A stretch of 64,000 bases of DNA from Thiocapsa roseilacustris (GCF_041903755.1 NZ_JBBWVE010000004.1:1-64000), one strand, 5' to 3'. Numbered from the stretch's first letter, positions 34,466 to 44,486 are shown. Notes: generated from the letters alone by a model not told the origin. Made by a program: numbers and translations.

Positions 34466-36424
34466 ATGACCCTTCAACAACGCCTCTCCAGCCTAGGCTT
34501 TCAGCTCACCGCCGGCTTCCTCGGCCTGGTCCTGCTCTTTGCCGGTGCGGGCCTCTACGCCGTCGGCGCCTTTCAGCGCCAGTTGGCCTACGACGCCCTG
34601 GTCGAGATCGCCGGGCGGCTCGAGCTCGCCGCCGAGCAGATCCATGCCCAAGCGATGAACTACGAGCAGAACGCCCCGCGCGACTATCCGACCTACTACC
34701 GCGATGTCCGACTCTACTACCGGGATCTGACGACCCACGTCGCGACCTTCGATCAGGTTGTCGACGCCTTCATGAAGGGCGATTTCAGCCACGAGGTGCC
34801 GACCCCGTTACCCTGGATGATGCCGCGCCTGGGCGGCGGCGTGACGCTCGCCATCCGGGACTTGGAGCAGACCTGGGAGGGCTGGCGCGGCGCGCTCTTC
34901 GAGGCGATCGGCGAGGACACCGAGGAGCCGCGTCTGGAATGGGCGGCCGAGCACGTCATCGCCGAGCATGCCGTCCTCGGCGATGCCACCGCGACGCTGA
35001 CACAGGCCCTGCGCGACTGGACCGCAAGCGAGTATCGCAAGGTGGTCCAGGGCGCGCTTGCCCTGGCGGTCGTCGTGGCCCTAGTCGCGGTCGCTCTGCT
35101 GATCGTGTTGCATTATCGGGTCCTGGCGCCGCTGCGGCGCACCATCGCCGGCTTCCAACGCGTCGCCGACGGCGATTTCGGGCATCGCACGCCGGTGGAG
35201 GGCAGCACCGAGATCCGGGAGCTGACCGGCAGCTTCAACCGCCTGTCGGTCCGGCTCGATCTGCTGCATCAGCTCATTCGACGTCTGCAGCAAGGCAGCG
35301 ATCTCGACGAGCTGGTCGCGTTCTTGAGCGGCGAGTTTCGGGATCTGCTCGGGTTCGACTGGATCGGGGTGGTCTTCATCGACGATGCCCGCGCCAACGC
35401 GCATGTCGAGACCGGTTGGCTGGACGGCAGGCCGCAGCCGAGCGATCGACGGCTTTACCGCTTGCAGGGCACGCTCCTGGAATCCGCGCTGGCCGACGCC
35501 GCGCCCCTCCATGTCGCCGATGCCGTCGGCCGGGTGCGCGAGAATCCGGCCTACGAGTTTCTCGGTCACCTGGTCGCGCTCGGCATGCGTGACGCGATCT
35601 TCCTGCCGCTCACCGCACAAACGCAGACGCCCGTCCCGGCGGTGGTGGTGTTCGCGACCCGTCGTCCCGAGGGCTTCGATGGCGCGCGGCGGCGTCTCCT
35701 GGGCAACATCGCACAGCTCTTGACCCAGGCGTTCGGACGCACCGCCCGCTTCGCCGAGCAAGGCCGTCTCGCCGCCATCGGGGAGTTCGCCTCGGGCATC
35801 GCCCACGAGCTGCGTACCCCGCTCACGACGGTGTCCATGGCGCTGGAGTCGCTCGCCGGACTGGCGCTGGACGAGCGTGCGCAGCGGCGCATCGCGTTGG
35901 GCGCGGGCGAGGCCGAGCGGATGCGGCGTCTGCTCGAAGACATGCTCCTCTACACCAAGCCGCTGAGTCTCGATCTGCAGGCGGTCGATGTCGTCTCCAC
36001 CCTCGCCGACTTCGTCGCGGGCTACGCGGACGGCGACCCGGGACGCCCGCTTCGACTCATATCGACGCCGACCACGGCACACATCCTCGCCGACGAAGAT
36101 CGCCTGCGACAGATCCTCGTCAACCTGACCGACAACGCCTGTCAGGCCGCACCCGAGGGCACGCCGGTCACCTGGCACGTCGAGGAGCAGACACCGGAGC
36201 AGCGCATCCTGCTGCGCGTGCACAACGACGGCGAACCGATCCCGGCGCACCTGCTCGCGCATCTCACCGAGCCCTTCTTCAGCACCAAGACCAACGGCAC
36301 CGGGCTGGGCCTCGCCATCGTGCGGCGCCTCGTCGAGCAGCACGGCGGTGAGATGCGCATCGCCTCCGATCCGCAGACGGGCACCGAGGTCCGGCTGAGC
36401 TTTCCGGCCTTAACACCGGATTGA
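34466..36424 (+). CDS. Membrane sensor histidine kinase with HAMP and GAF domains
   Basis: A 652-residue kinase. Membrane spans at about residues 12-34 and 193-215 enclose a periplasmic sensor domain. A HAMP domain (about 217-268) and a GAF-like domain (about 285-425) follow, then HisKA with the phospho-His in SGIAHELRTPL and HATPase with NLTDNACQAA and TNGTGLGLAIV. It has no adjacent full response regulator. Candidate partners are the receiver-only protein at 31683 and the sigma-54 regulator at 3742; the overall type fits kinases that feed sigma-54 regulators. It follows hvfC by 132 bases. Confidence 0.9.
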   Translation: MTLQQRLSSLGFQLTAGFLGLVLLFAGAGLYAVGAFQRQLAYDALVEIAGRLELAAEQIHAQAMNYEQNAPRDYPTYYRDVRLYYRDLTTHVATFDQVVDAFMKGDFSHEVPTPLPWMMPRLGGGVTLAIRDLEQTWEGWRGALFEAIGEDTEEPRLEWAAEHVIAEHAVLGDATATLTQALRDWTASEYRKVVQGALALAVVVALVAVALLIVLHYRVLAPLRRTIAGFQRVADGDFGHRTPVEGSTEIRELTGSFNRLSVRLDLLHQLIRRLQQGSDLDELVAFLSGEFRDLLGFDWIGVVFIDDARANAHVETGWLDGRPQPSDRRLYRLQGTLLESALADAAPLHVADAVGRVRENPAYEFLGHLVALGMRDAIFLPLTAQTQTPVPAVVVFATRRPEGFDGARRRLLGNIAQLLTQAFGRTARFAEQGRLAAIGEFASGIAHELRTPLTTVSMALESLAGLALDERAQRRIALGAGEAERMRRLLEDMLLYTKPLSLDLQAVDVVSTLADFVAGYADGDPGRPLRLISTPTTAHILADEDRLRQILVNLTDNACQAAPEGTPVTWHVEEQTPEQRILLRVHNDGEPIPAHLLAHLTEPFFSTKTNGTGLGLAIVRRLVEQHGGEMRIASDPQTGTEVRLSFPALTPD

Positions 36425-36599
36425 ACGCGATTCGCGCGGCGGCAAGAGGCCGAGACGACCGCAACACCTGTGGAGTTGCCGTCGTCTGAAAGATTGCCGC
36501 GCCGCGAACGGTCTTCAGCAATGTGGCCGATACGGTTCCGGACAGGCGGGAAACCCCCGATGACCGCAACCGGAATCGATGCCGCATCGGGAGACTGCC

Positions 36600-37502
36600 A
36601 TGACCTCGTTGATCGTCGTTGCCGGCGCGTGCGGATGGGTCGTTCTGATGGTCGCCTATACCCCTTGGCGGCGTCGCTGGCTGACGCGGCCGCTGCTGGG
36701 GCGCTTCCGCCAAGTCCTGCCGCAACTCTCACCCACCGAACAGCAGGCGCTGGACGCCGGAACCGTCGGTTGGGACGGTGAACTGTTCGCCGGCCGTCCG
36801 GACTGGTCGCGGCTCTTGAGCACGCCTGCCCCGCAGCTGTCCGCCGCCGAGCAGGCCTTCGTCGACGGACCACTGCAGACGCTCTGCCGGATGATCGACG
36901 ATTGGCGTGTCACCCACCGCGACCACGACCTTTCGCCCGAGGCGTGGGCCTACATCAAGGCACAGGGCTTCTTCGGCCTGATCATTCCGCGCGCGTACGG
37001 CGGACTGGAATTCTCCAATGCGGCGCATTCCGCGGTGGTGATGACACTCGCCACCCGCAGCATCACCGCGGCCGTGACGGTGATGGTTCCGAACTCGCTC
37101 GGCCCGGCCAAGCTCTTGCTGCACTACGGCACGGACGAGCAAAAGGACCACTATCTGCCGCGTCTGGCCCGCGGCGTCGAAATCCCCTGTTTCGCGTTGA
37201 CCGGCCCGCAGGCCGGATCGGGCGCCGGCGCGATCCCGGATACCGGCGTGGTCTGCCGGGGTCGTTGGCACGACCGCGAGGTCCGCGGACTGCAGCTCGA
37301 TTTGGAGAAGCGCTACGGGGGCCGGGTCTTTCTTTTTGCTCATAAGGCAAGACGAACCGAAAATGCACGTCTGCTCAGGCCGCTACAGCGGTCGTTCGGG
37401 GAGAGATCGCAGCTGTCCGGATCGGATCTTAAGCCCGCGCCCGGGCTCAGGATCGTCGGTGACCGCAACGCTTCCGAAGCCGCCGCCGACCGCTCGGGTT
37501 AG
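36600..37502 (+). pseudogene. fadE: Truncated acyl-CoA dehydrogenase (FadE-type)
   Basis: The first about 240 residues match the start of the large FadE acyl-CoA dehydrogenase (about 800 residues is usual): membrane-proximal N-terminus, then the acyl-CoA dehydrogenase region with GFFGLIIPRAYGGLEFSNAAHS and FALTGPQAGSGAGAIPDTG. Homology stops abruptly after LQLDLEKRYGG at about 37320, and the frame runs on with unrelated basic sequence to 37502. GGGAG precedes the ATG. The catalytic part and C-terminus are missing, so it cannot be a working enzyme. The break marks the left edge of a scarred region. Confidence 0.85.
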
Positions 37503-38034
37503 CGACGGCCGGAACACGCGCTTTGCCGACGCTGGGGGTGACGCTTCCGATAGGCCGGTCACGACCCGAAGCCGACACTGGATCGAGGCGTAACGTCAAC
37601 GACAATCCACCGCAGAGCTGATGCGGCAAGCGTCGTGCTCGTCATGCCTGAGGTACCGCTCGCTTTCGCCTGCGGACCGCCAGCCTGCGACGATGCTTCC
37701 GCGCCGGTGTCGGATAGGGATCTCCTCACCCACTCCACAGCAAGTTGTCCGCCGAGTTATCCACGGCGTCGCCAAAGCCAAAGCTCAACCCCGATGGCGC
37801 AGATCACTGGACATGCCACAAATGTTTGTTTAAACATAGCTGAAAAACAGGACTGGCGCTCTGGGCATTGAGCATCAAGGTGCCCTGCTTGGTCCGGGTC
37901 CAGAACAGGCTCAAGTAGAACGATCCGCCTCTGTCTCTGGCGAAGAAAGCGATTCAGGAGTTCTACGGTAGTGGAGAGCTGTCATACGGGGTGCCGACTG
38001 GTCGTCGCACACTAAGGCCAAGCTCGTTAGCTAA
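37503..38034. other. Non-coding scar between broken fadE and the PAS-GGDEF-EAL gene
   Basis: About 530 bases with only short incoherent frames on both strands. The right part (from about 37800) is visibly more AT-rich than the surrounding chromosome and includes GTTTAAAC. I see no gene, RNA or repeat here; it looks like junction debris from a past insertion or deletion. Confidence 0.5.
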
Positions 38035-38130
38035 AGGAGAAGGCTGATCGCTACTCAATGCACACATCACGAACAAAACACTCTGCTAGCGCTTGAACGT
38101 CGCTTTCAGGCCACCTTTGAGCAGGCCGCC

Positions 38131-41100
38131 GTGGGTATTGCCCATGTCGCACCCGATGGTTCGTGGCTGCGGGTCAATCAGAAGGTCTGCGACATCATCG
38201 GGTATTCCCGAGACGAGCTGCTGACAAAGACCTTTCAGGACATCACCCATCCGGACGATCTTAACGCCGACGTCGCGTATGTCGGTCGGATGCTGGCCGG
38301 CGACATCGAAAACTACGCCATGGAGAAGCGGTACATTCGCAAGGATGGCTCCTTCGTCTGGATCAACCTCACGGTCGGGCTGGTCTCCAAGCCTGATGGG
38401 ACGCCGGATTTCTTCGTCTCGATCATTGAGGACATCGACCGCCGCAAGGAGGCCGAAACAGCCCTACGCGAGAGCGAGGCACGCTGGAAGCGCTTGGTCG
38501 ATCACCTTCCCGATGTCATCTATCAATATTCGTCAAAGCGGGGCGGCCTCTACTGTTCACGCCAGGTCGAGCGTGTTTTCGGCGTCTCTCCGGATTACCT
38601 GCTCGCCCATCCGACGCACTGGCCCGAGTCGATTCATCCTGATGACCAGTCCCTTGTGCAACGCGCCCTTGACAACTTGCGCACAGGGACAGCCTTCGCC
38701 ATTGAATATCGAATCAAAGATGATCACGGCAACTGGCACTGGTTGTACGACCGTTCCATTGCCCATCGGATGACCGACGGCGAACTGCTGATCGAAGGGC
38801 TGGCCACCGACATCACAGAGAGCAAGCGGCAAGCACAGGCGCTGATCGAGGCGCAGACGCAATTTCAGGAGATTACCAACAGCGTTCCCGGCGCCATTTT
38901 CCAATATGTCCTGCACGTCGATGGCAGCGACGCGCTCGCGAACATGACGCTGGGCTGTCGTGAGATCTGGGAGATTTCCGCTGAGGAACTCATCAACGAC
39001 CCATCGCCTCTCTGGGATGCCGTGCTCGCGGACGACATCACGGGATTGGCTAAATCCATCGAACAGTCAGCCAAGACCCTGGGATTCTGGAAACACGAAT
39101 GGCGCATCAGAACCCCATCGGGGATTCTGAAATGGCTCAGCGGGACTGGCATGCCGACGCGTCTCGAGAACGGTGATATTCAGTGGAACAGCGTCGTTAT
39201 TGATGTGACCCAGCAACGCCACATCCAAAATGCGTTTGATAGCTTTTTCGACCAGCAGATGAGCTTGAACATGATCGTTGACTTAAAAGGAACCATCCTT
39301 CAAGTCAACCCGCTTTGGGAGCAGACGCTGGGCTACACCCGAGACGAACTCATCGGAACGCATTTCATCGACTATGTGCACCCGGACGATCGACAAAGGA
39401 CCCGGGATGAAACAGGAAATATCGCAGAGCAAGGATGCGGTTCCGGCCGCTTCGAGAATCGGTATCGGCATAAAGATGGAGGCTACCGTCTCATCTCCTG
39501 GTCCTCCCGGATCTCTTTCGATGAAGGCTTGATCTATGCGATTGCCACGGACATTACCGAAAGCCGTCAAGCGGAGGAGAAGCTACTCCAGGCGGCAACG
39601 GTCTTCAACAGCACTGCCGAAGGGGTGATGGTCACGGACCTCAACGGGATTATCCAGGATGTCAATGGGGCTTTTCTCTCCATCACGGGTTACGACAAGC
39701 ACGAGGTCATTGGTAAGAATCCACGCATCCTGCAGTCCGGGCGCCATGACCACCTCTTTTACCAGACCATGTGGCGTACGCTTCGAGAGACCGGACACTG
39801 GCGCGGCGAGATTTGGAACCGGCGCAAAGACGGTGACGCGTATCCCGTGCTCATGAGCATCAGCACGATCTGGGATGACCAAAAGCAACCGCGAGGCTAT
39901 GTCGGTATCTTCACCGATATCACGGCGATCAAGGAACATCAGGACCGACTCGACTATCTGGCACACCACGACCCGTTGACGGGACTGCCCAACCGGTTGC
40001 TGTTCGACTCCCGACTAAGCCAGAGCATACGCCATGCGACCCGCGCAGGTTCGACACTCGCGGTGGTCTTTGTTGACCTTGATCGATTCAAGCACATCAA
40101 CGACAGCATGGGCCACGCGGCAGGTGACGCCCTGCTGATTCAGATTGCAGAGCGGCTGCTCCACGCAATCCGGGCCGTCGATACCCTAGCGCGAATCAGC
40201 GGCGACGAGTTTGTCATCCTGCTCGAAGACATCGGTGGGCCGGAAAATGCCGCTCACGTGGTTGGCAGCTTGTTGGATAGCTTTGCCCCGTCATTCCAGG
40301 TAGACAACCGTGAAATCACCATGAAGGCAAGTATGGGTATCAGTCTGTTTCCCCAGGATGCATCAGATCCATCAACGCTCTTGGCCAATGCCGACGCGGC
40401 CATGTACAAGGCCAAGGAGGCTGGGCGCAACACCTACCTGTTCTACTCCGAAGAATTCACCACCCAGGCATTTGAGTACATATTCCTCGAAAATGCCTTG
40501 CGGCATGCGCTCACGCACGAGCAATTCTATCTCGTCTATCAACCTCAGGTCCGATTAGATAACGAGGACGTCGTGGGTATGGAGGTGCTCCTGCGCTGGC
40601 TACATCCGGACCAGGGCATCATCTCCCCGCTTCGCTTCATTCCGATTGCCGAACACTGCGGCTTGATCCGTGACATTGGGCGATGGGTGCTGATGTCGGC
40701 CTGCCAACAAGGTCGGTCTTGGTTGGATGCTGGACTCCCCGTAGGACGGATGTCGGTAAACGTCGCCGGACCGCAATTCCAGCACGAGCACTTTGTCGAT
40801 GAAGTGACCCAGATCCTGGAGCGAACCGGCTTCCCCCCGCAGCATCTCACCTTGGAGATCACCGAAACCTTTGTGATGGGTCACGCCGACAAGTCCATCC
40901 ACAAACTGAAACAAGTCCGACAACTGGACATCGAGGTGGCGATCGACGATTTCGGAACGGGGTACTCTTCTTTGAGTTACCTCAAAAAACTGCCTATTGA
41001 CAAGTTAAAGATCGACCAGTCGTTCGTGCGTGATATTCCCCGCGACTCAGATGACGTCGCCATTGCAGAGGCGATCATCGCCTTGGGTAAAGCCCTCAAT

Positions 41101-41265
41101 TTACAAGTGATTGCCGAAGGCATTGAGACGCTGGAGCAGGTCGAGTTCTTCAAAAGCCACATCGGCATGGAAGGTCAGGGCTATCATTTCGCTCGCCCGA
41201 TGGAGGCCGCGAAGATGCAGCAGTATCTGACTAGGAAGTTGCGCCTACCCAGGATACGCGACTAA
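38131..41265 (+). CDS. Multi-PAS GGDEF-EAL protein (cyclic-di-GMP turnover)
   Basis: At least 1044 residues, cytoplasmic. About five PAS/PAC modules fill residues 1-610 (repeated GY-RDEL-G and TDITE-R segments). A GGDEF domain follows (about 610-770) with the degenerate signature ARISGDEFVIL, so cyclase activity is uncertain. An EAL domain (about 790-1035) has EVLLRW, EITETFV, IDDFGTGYSSL and KIDQSFV, the residues of an active phosphodiesterase. The GTG at 38131 cuts into the first PAS domain; the frame is open back to 38035, and AAAGGAG at 38033-38039 would suit a CTG (38044) or ATC (38047) start. Codon use is less GC-rich than its neighbours, suggesting transfer. Confidence 0.85.
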   Translation: MGIAHVAPDGSWLRVNQKVCDIIGYSRDELLTKTFQDITHPDDLNADVAYVGRMLAGDIENYAMEKRYIRKDGSFVWINLTVGLVSKPDGTPDFFVSIIEDIDRRKEAETALRESEARWKRLVDHLPDVIYQYSSKRGGLYCSRQVERVFGVSPDYLLAHPTHWPESIHPDDQSLVQRALDNLRTGTAFAIEYRIKDDHGNWHWLYDRSIAHRMTDGELLIEGLATDITESKRQAQALIEAQTQFQEITNSVPGAIFQYVLHVDGSDALANMTLGCREIWEISAEELINDPSPLWDAVLADDITGLAKSIEQSAKTLGFWKHEWRIRTPSGILKWLSGTGMPTRLENGDIQWNSVVIDVTQQRHIQNAFDSFFDQQMSLNMIVDLKGTILQVNPLWEQTLGYTRDELIGTHFIDYVHPDDRQRTRDETGNIAEQGCGSGRFENRYRHKDGGYRLISWSSRISFDEGLIYAIATDITESRQAEEKLLQAATVFNSTAEGVMVTDLNGIIQDVNGAFLSITGYDKHEVIGKNPRILQSGRHDHLFYQTMWRTLRETGHWRGEIWNRRKDGDAYPVLMSISTIWDDQKQPRGYVGIFTDITAIKEHQDRLDYLAHHDPLTGLPNRLLFDSRLSQSIRHATRAGSTLAVVFVDLDRFKHINDSMGHAAGDALLIQIAERLLHAIRAVDTLARISGDEFVILLEDIGGPENAAHVVGSLLDSFAPSFQVDNREITMKASMGISLFPQDASDPSTLLANADAAMYKAKEAGRNTYLFYSEEFTTQAFEYIFLENALRHALTHEQFYLVYQPQVRLDNEDVVGMEVLLRWLHPDQGIISPLRFIPIAEHCGLIRDIGRWVLMSACQQGRSWLDAGLPVGRMSVNVAGPQFQHEHFVDEVTQILERTGFPPQHLTLEITETFVMGHADKSIHKLKQVRQLDIEVAIDDFGTGYSSLSYLKKLPIDKLKIDQSFVRDIPRDSDDVAIAEAIIALGKALNLQVIAEGIETLEQVEFFKSHIGMEGQGYHFARPMEAAKMQQYLTRKLRLPRIRD

Positions 41266-41268
41266 AAA

Positions 41269-41596
41269 AGTTCATACAGTTAACTGTTGAACGAGACCCT
41301 TGAACACATTCCGCCATTTCAGTATTGAGACGGCAGCGGGCACAAGCCTATGCCAAACCTTGGGAGGGAGATAGGGATGCTTAAACAGAATTTCTATTCT
41401 TACCAAACGTCAGAGAAAGCATATTGGAGGAGCAAACGTCACGGTAGGCATGTGGAGGGACCGCTTCTGGCCGAAACCAGCCCACATGCATGGCTTGCTA
41501 TTGCAGGATTTGATGCCAGAGTGAGCCGCGATCTCAAGGGTGCGAACGCTAGCAGTGATGCCTGAAGTCGGGTGGTGTCGATCTGCTAGGTTTGAC
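41269..41596. other. Intergenic region after the PAS-GGDEF-EAL gene
   Basis: About 330 bases. It starts with AAAAAAG and a CAGTTAACTG palindrome near 41277-41287. A 71-residue plus-strand frame at 41350-41565 has no ribosome binding site and no recognisable features. Nothing else is seen. Confidence 0.4.
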
Positions 41597-41812
41597 TCAA
41601 AGTCCGCGAACAACCCGAAAATCCGTGATGCTGCGCGCCTGATGACCTAGGCGCGGGACCACGTGTGTGTTTACGAGCCGCTGCAATGCTATCAGCAAGG
41701 CCGACTCAGTGCGGCCGTCGCACGTGGTTCCGCTGGCCTTTTCCGCGATCACGATGTCGCAGCCGGCCACGCAAGGCGGCCTTGCCCGAGTAGCCGGACC
41801 AGCCGAACGCGC
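41597..41812 (-). pseudogene. Remnant of a serine recombinase (resolvase/invertase)
   Basis: The minus-strand frame reads AGCDIVIAEKASGTTCDGRT, then a degenerate linker, then NTHVVPRLGHQARSITD. This matches the N-terminal catalytic domain of serine resolvases, where the usual pattern is AGC-x-IFEEK-SGTTRDGRTEL...GDTLVV-RLDRLARS-x-D. The first part with the catalytic serine, the rest of the domain and the DNA-binding domain are missing or unrecognisable. It marks a former mobile element between the PAS-GGDEF-EAL gene and narL. Confidence 0.7.
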
Positions 41813-41820
41813 GTCAGCGA

Positions 41821-42495
41821 TCAATCCTCGCGTGACGCGGCGATTCGCACAGCCCAGACCGCGACCTCAACGCGGGTCTTCAGGTTGAGCTTTTTGAACA
41901 GATGCTTGACATGGACCTTGACGGTGCCGGGCGACAGATTCAACTCGCGCGCAATCAGCTTATTGCTGAACCCTTCGGCAATCAGCGACAGAACCTCCCG
42001 TTCACGAGGGGTCAGGCCGGCCTCATCAGGGCGCACGGGGAGCCCGTCGTGGCGAAGCGCGCGTGCGATCAGCTCCGTCAGCCGGTGGCTGATCACCACG
42101 CGACCACGCCCGGCTGCGAGCAGGTTCTCCAGGATCTCCTCCGGCTCCATGTCTTTGAGCAGGTAGCCGTCTGCACCGCCACGTAGCGCGGCGATCACGT
42201 CCTCCTCGGCGTCCGAGACGGTGAGCATCACCACGCGGGCGTCGAGGTCGGTCCGTCGCAGGCGCTCCAGGGTCTGTATCCCGGTCATCCCCTTCATGTT
42301 CAGGTCGAGCAGGATCAGGTCAGGGCGGGTGGCGATGGCGATCCGCACTCCGCTCTCGCCGTCACCGGCCTCGCCGACCAGGATCAGCTCCGGGGCCATC
42401 GCGATCAGGTCGGCCAAACCTTTGCGAAACAGCGGATGGTCATCAATGACGACCACAGCGATGCGGGGCGGGGGCGGCTCGCGTGCGGTGGTCAT
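41821..42495 (-). CDS. narL: NarL-family response regulator
   Basis: A 224-residue regulator. The receiver (about residues 10-125) has VVIDDHPLFRKGL and the phospho-acceptor Asp in LILLDLNMKGMTG. The LuxR-type helix-turn-helix (about 155-215) reads LTPREREVLSLIAEGFSNKLIARELNLS. Its start overlaps the stop of the NarX-type kinase (ATGA), so the pair is coupled. It probably controls nitrate respiration genes; the neighbouring nap operon supports this. Confidence 0.9.
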   Translation of the reverse strand: MTTAREPPPPRIAVVVIDDHPLFRKGLADLIAMAPELILVGEAGDGESGVRIAIATRPDLILLDLNMKGMTGIQTLERLRRTDLDARVVMLTVSDAEEDVIAALRGGADGYLLKDMEPEEILENLLAAGRGRVVISHRLTELIARALRHDGLPVRPDEAGLTPREREVLSLIAEGFSNKLIARELNLSPGTVKVHVKHLFKKLNLKTRVEVAVWAVRIAASRED

Positions 42496-44486
42496 GGCGG
42501 TGTGATCGCGGTCGGATGGTGCTCGCCCTGAGCCGGCGACCGGCTCGGGAATCGGAGCTGTACCCGCGTTCCGCGATGCAATCCGGGCCCGATCTCGATG
42601 GCGCCGCCGAGGCTGGCAGCGCGCTCGCGCATGATCTGCAGACCGTAGTGTCCGGCCGGGATGGTCAGCGCTGGGATGCCGCGTCCATTGTCCTCGATCG
42701 TCACCAGGATTTCGTCCTCCACGGCTGTTAAGCGCAGTGAAGCCCGCGCCGCTCCGGCATGGCGGAACACGTTCGACAACGCCTCGCGCACGATCTGTAG
42801 CACATGGATCTCCTCGTTGGGAGTGAGCAGCAGGGCAGCGAGGCGATTGTCCAGGCTGATCTGGGTTTCTCCGCGCGCACGATACTCTGTGACGGTCGCA
42901 TTGAGCGCGGCATTGAGTCCACGGTCGTCCACCTTGAGCCGAAACGTGGTCAGGAGCTCGCGCAACTGACTGTACGCATTACTGATTCCGTCGCGCAGAT
43001 CGGCCAACACCTCGCGTGCCTGCGCCGGGTCGGCGTTTGTTTCCGCGGCCAGGCGCGCATCCAGGCGGGCCGCCTGGATCTTGAGGTACGAGAGCGACTG
43101 AGCTAGTGAGTCATGCAGCTCGCGCGCGATGGTGGTGCGTTCCTCGTAGACCGACAGGCGTCGTGCGTCGCGTTGGCGCTGGTGCAGACCCAGCGCGGTG
43201 CCGATGCGTGCCGCCAGGGACGTCAGGAGCCGCCGTTGCCGGAGTGGGATGTCCCTGCAGTCGCCCGGGTCGACGATCATGACGCCGAGCTCCTGGCCTT
43301 GATTGGTCACCGGAAAGAAAGCGCAGTGGCGCACATCGCCCAACGCGGTCCCCAACGCGGCCGCGGTATGAGCCGGGATCTGGGCCTGAGCAGAATCGTG
43401 TTCTTGAGCATCGGCGTTTGAATCGTCCAGACCGCCAGCGTGTGACTCTGCACCGCATGGACTGCGATTGCCAAGGGCGCTGATTCGATGAAGATCCTCA
43501 CCTTTATCGGGATCATGCCACAACGCCAGGCTAACGCCCTGGAGGCCCAACTTGCCCTGAATCTCTGCGAGCACGCATTCGAAAAGGGGTCGTGAGACTG
43601 CTGATTCGTGGAGTCGCTTGCCGACCCGATACAGAAGCTCCAGCGACTGGTTGGCCTGCTCCAGGTCTTGTGTCCTGTCGGCGACGCGCTCTTCAAGACC
43701 GGCATAGAGCCTGGCCAGATCCTCTGCCATGCGATTGATGGCCTCGCCCAGTCGTCCCAGCTCATCTGCGCCGGTAAAGGGTGTCCGTCGGCTGAAATCG
43801 CCGCGCCGCGACGAATCCGCGCAGCGCAGCAGCTCGCCGAGCGGGACAATCACGCGATGCCGGACCAGGATCATGGTGATCAGCACCGCCACCAGGGTCA
43901 ACGCAAGGGCGACGATCTGCACCAGGCGTAGCATCGCGATTCGCCCCTCGGCCACCGCCTCTAGTCGACCGACGAGGTCGTCGATCTGCTCGACGAAGCG
44001 GTCGACCTGCAGGTGATACGACAGGGCGGCCAGACCCTCGGCCGGGCGTGCTCCGGCCGGCTCTCGAAGCTGCTCAATGTTCAGGTACAGCGCAGGGTGC
44101 ATCTGTTCGGCCCAGGTCCAGCGGACCCCTTCATATGCTGCGCGCACCGGATCCCCGGCGGCGAGCGGAATTGCATGCGTGAGCCGAGGACTGGCAAGAC
44201 GTTGCTCGAACTCCGCCACAAGAGCCGAGACCTGGTCGGCGCGTTGTCGGGCGGGAACGCTGGACTCCGCCAACACCATGCCGATGCGGTAGGACTGCAT
44301 GCGCAGTGAGCCCGACTGATTGACCGCGGACGCGAGGCCCTCGGTGGTTTGCGCGACAACCCCGGTGATGAGCATGCTGAGGATGCCCAAAAGCAGGATC
44401 AGGCTCATCAGCAGACCGACACTGATCAAAAGTGACCGGTGGAGCAGGGATGGCAAGACAGATCGCATCGCTACCGCCTGGGCCAT
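42492..44486 (-). CDS. narX: NarX/NarQ-type nitrate sensor kinase
   Basis: A 664-residue membrane kinase. Two spans (about residues 20-42 and 188-208) enclose a periplasmic type IV-pili-methyl-accepting-like sensor. This holds the P-box-like segment QSGSLRMQSYRIG that binds nitrate or nitrite in NarX/NarQ. HAMP (about 209-262), a GAF-like region, HisKA_3 (ERTTIARELHDSLAQSLSYLK) and HATPase (LRLTAVEDEILVTIEDNGRGI) follow. Two starts are possible: ATG 44486 or ATG 44468, the latter with AGGCGG upstream. It is divergent from a DNR-type regulator. Confidence 0.9.
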   Translation of the reverse strand: MAQAVAMRSVLPSLLHRSLLISVGLLMSLILLLGILSMLITGVVAQTTEGLASAVNQSGSLRMQSYRIGMVLAESSVPARQRADQVSALVAEFEQRLASPRLTHAIPLAAGDPVRAAYEGVRWTWAEQMHPALYLNIEQLREPAGARPAEGLAALSYHLQVDRFVEQIDDLVGRLEAVAEGRIAMLRLVQIVALALTLVAVLITMILVRHRVIVPLGELLRCADSSRRGDFSRRTPFTGADELGRLGEAINRMAEDLARLYAGLEERVADRTQDLEQANQSLELLYRVGKRLHESAVSRPLFECVLAEIQGKLGLQGVSLALWHDPDKGEDLHRISALGNRSPCGAESHAGGLDDSNADAQEHDSAQAQIPAHTAAALGTALGDVRHCAFFPVTNQGQELGVMIVDPGDCRDIPLRQRRLLTSLAARIGTALGLHQRQRDARRLSVYEERTTIARELHDSLAQSLSYLKIQAARLDARLAAETNADPAQAREVLADLRDGISNAYSQLRELLTTFRLKVDDRGLNAALNATVTEYRARGETQISLDNRLAALLLTPNEEIHVLQIVREALSNVFRHAGAARASLRLTAVEDEILVTIEDNGRGIPALTIPAGHYGLQIMRERAASLGGAIEIGPGLHRGTRVQLRFPSRSPAQGEHHPTAITPP

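Noticed and set aside
37757..37765. DnaA-box-like TTATCCACG
   Set aside because: A single copy in a non-coding scar without further boxes, AT-rich unwinding region or replication genes; not evidence of an origin.
37596..37833. Short open frames on both strands in the fadE scar
   Set aside because: Incoherent sequences, no start signals and no family pattern.
41350..41565. 71-residue open frame after the PAS-GGDEF-EAL gene
   Set aside because: No ribosome binding site, no motif, and located in a scarred non-coding stretch.
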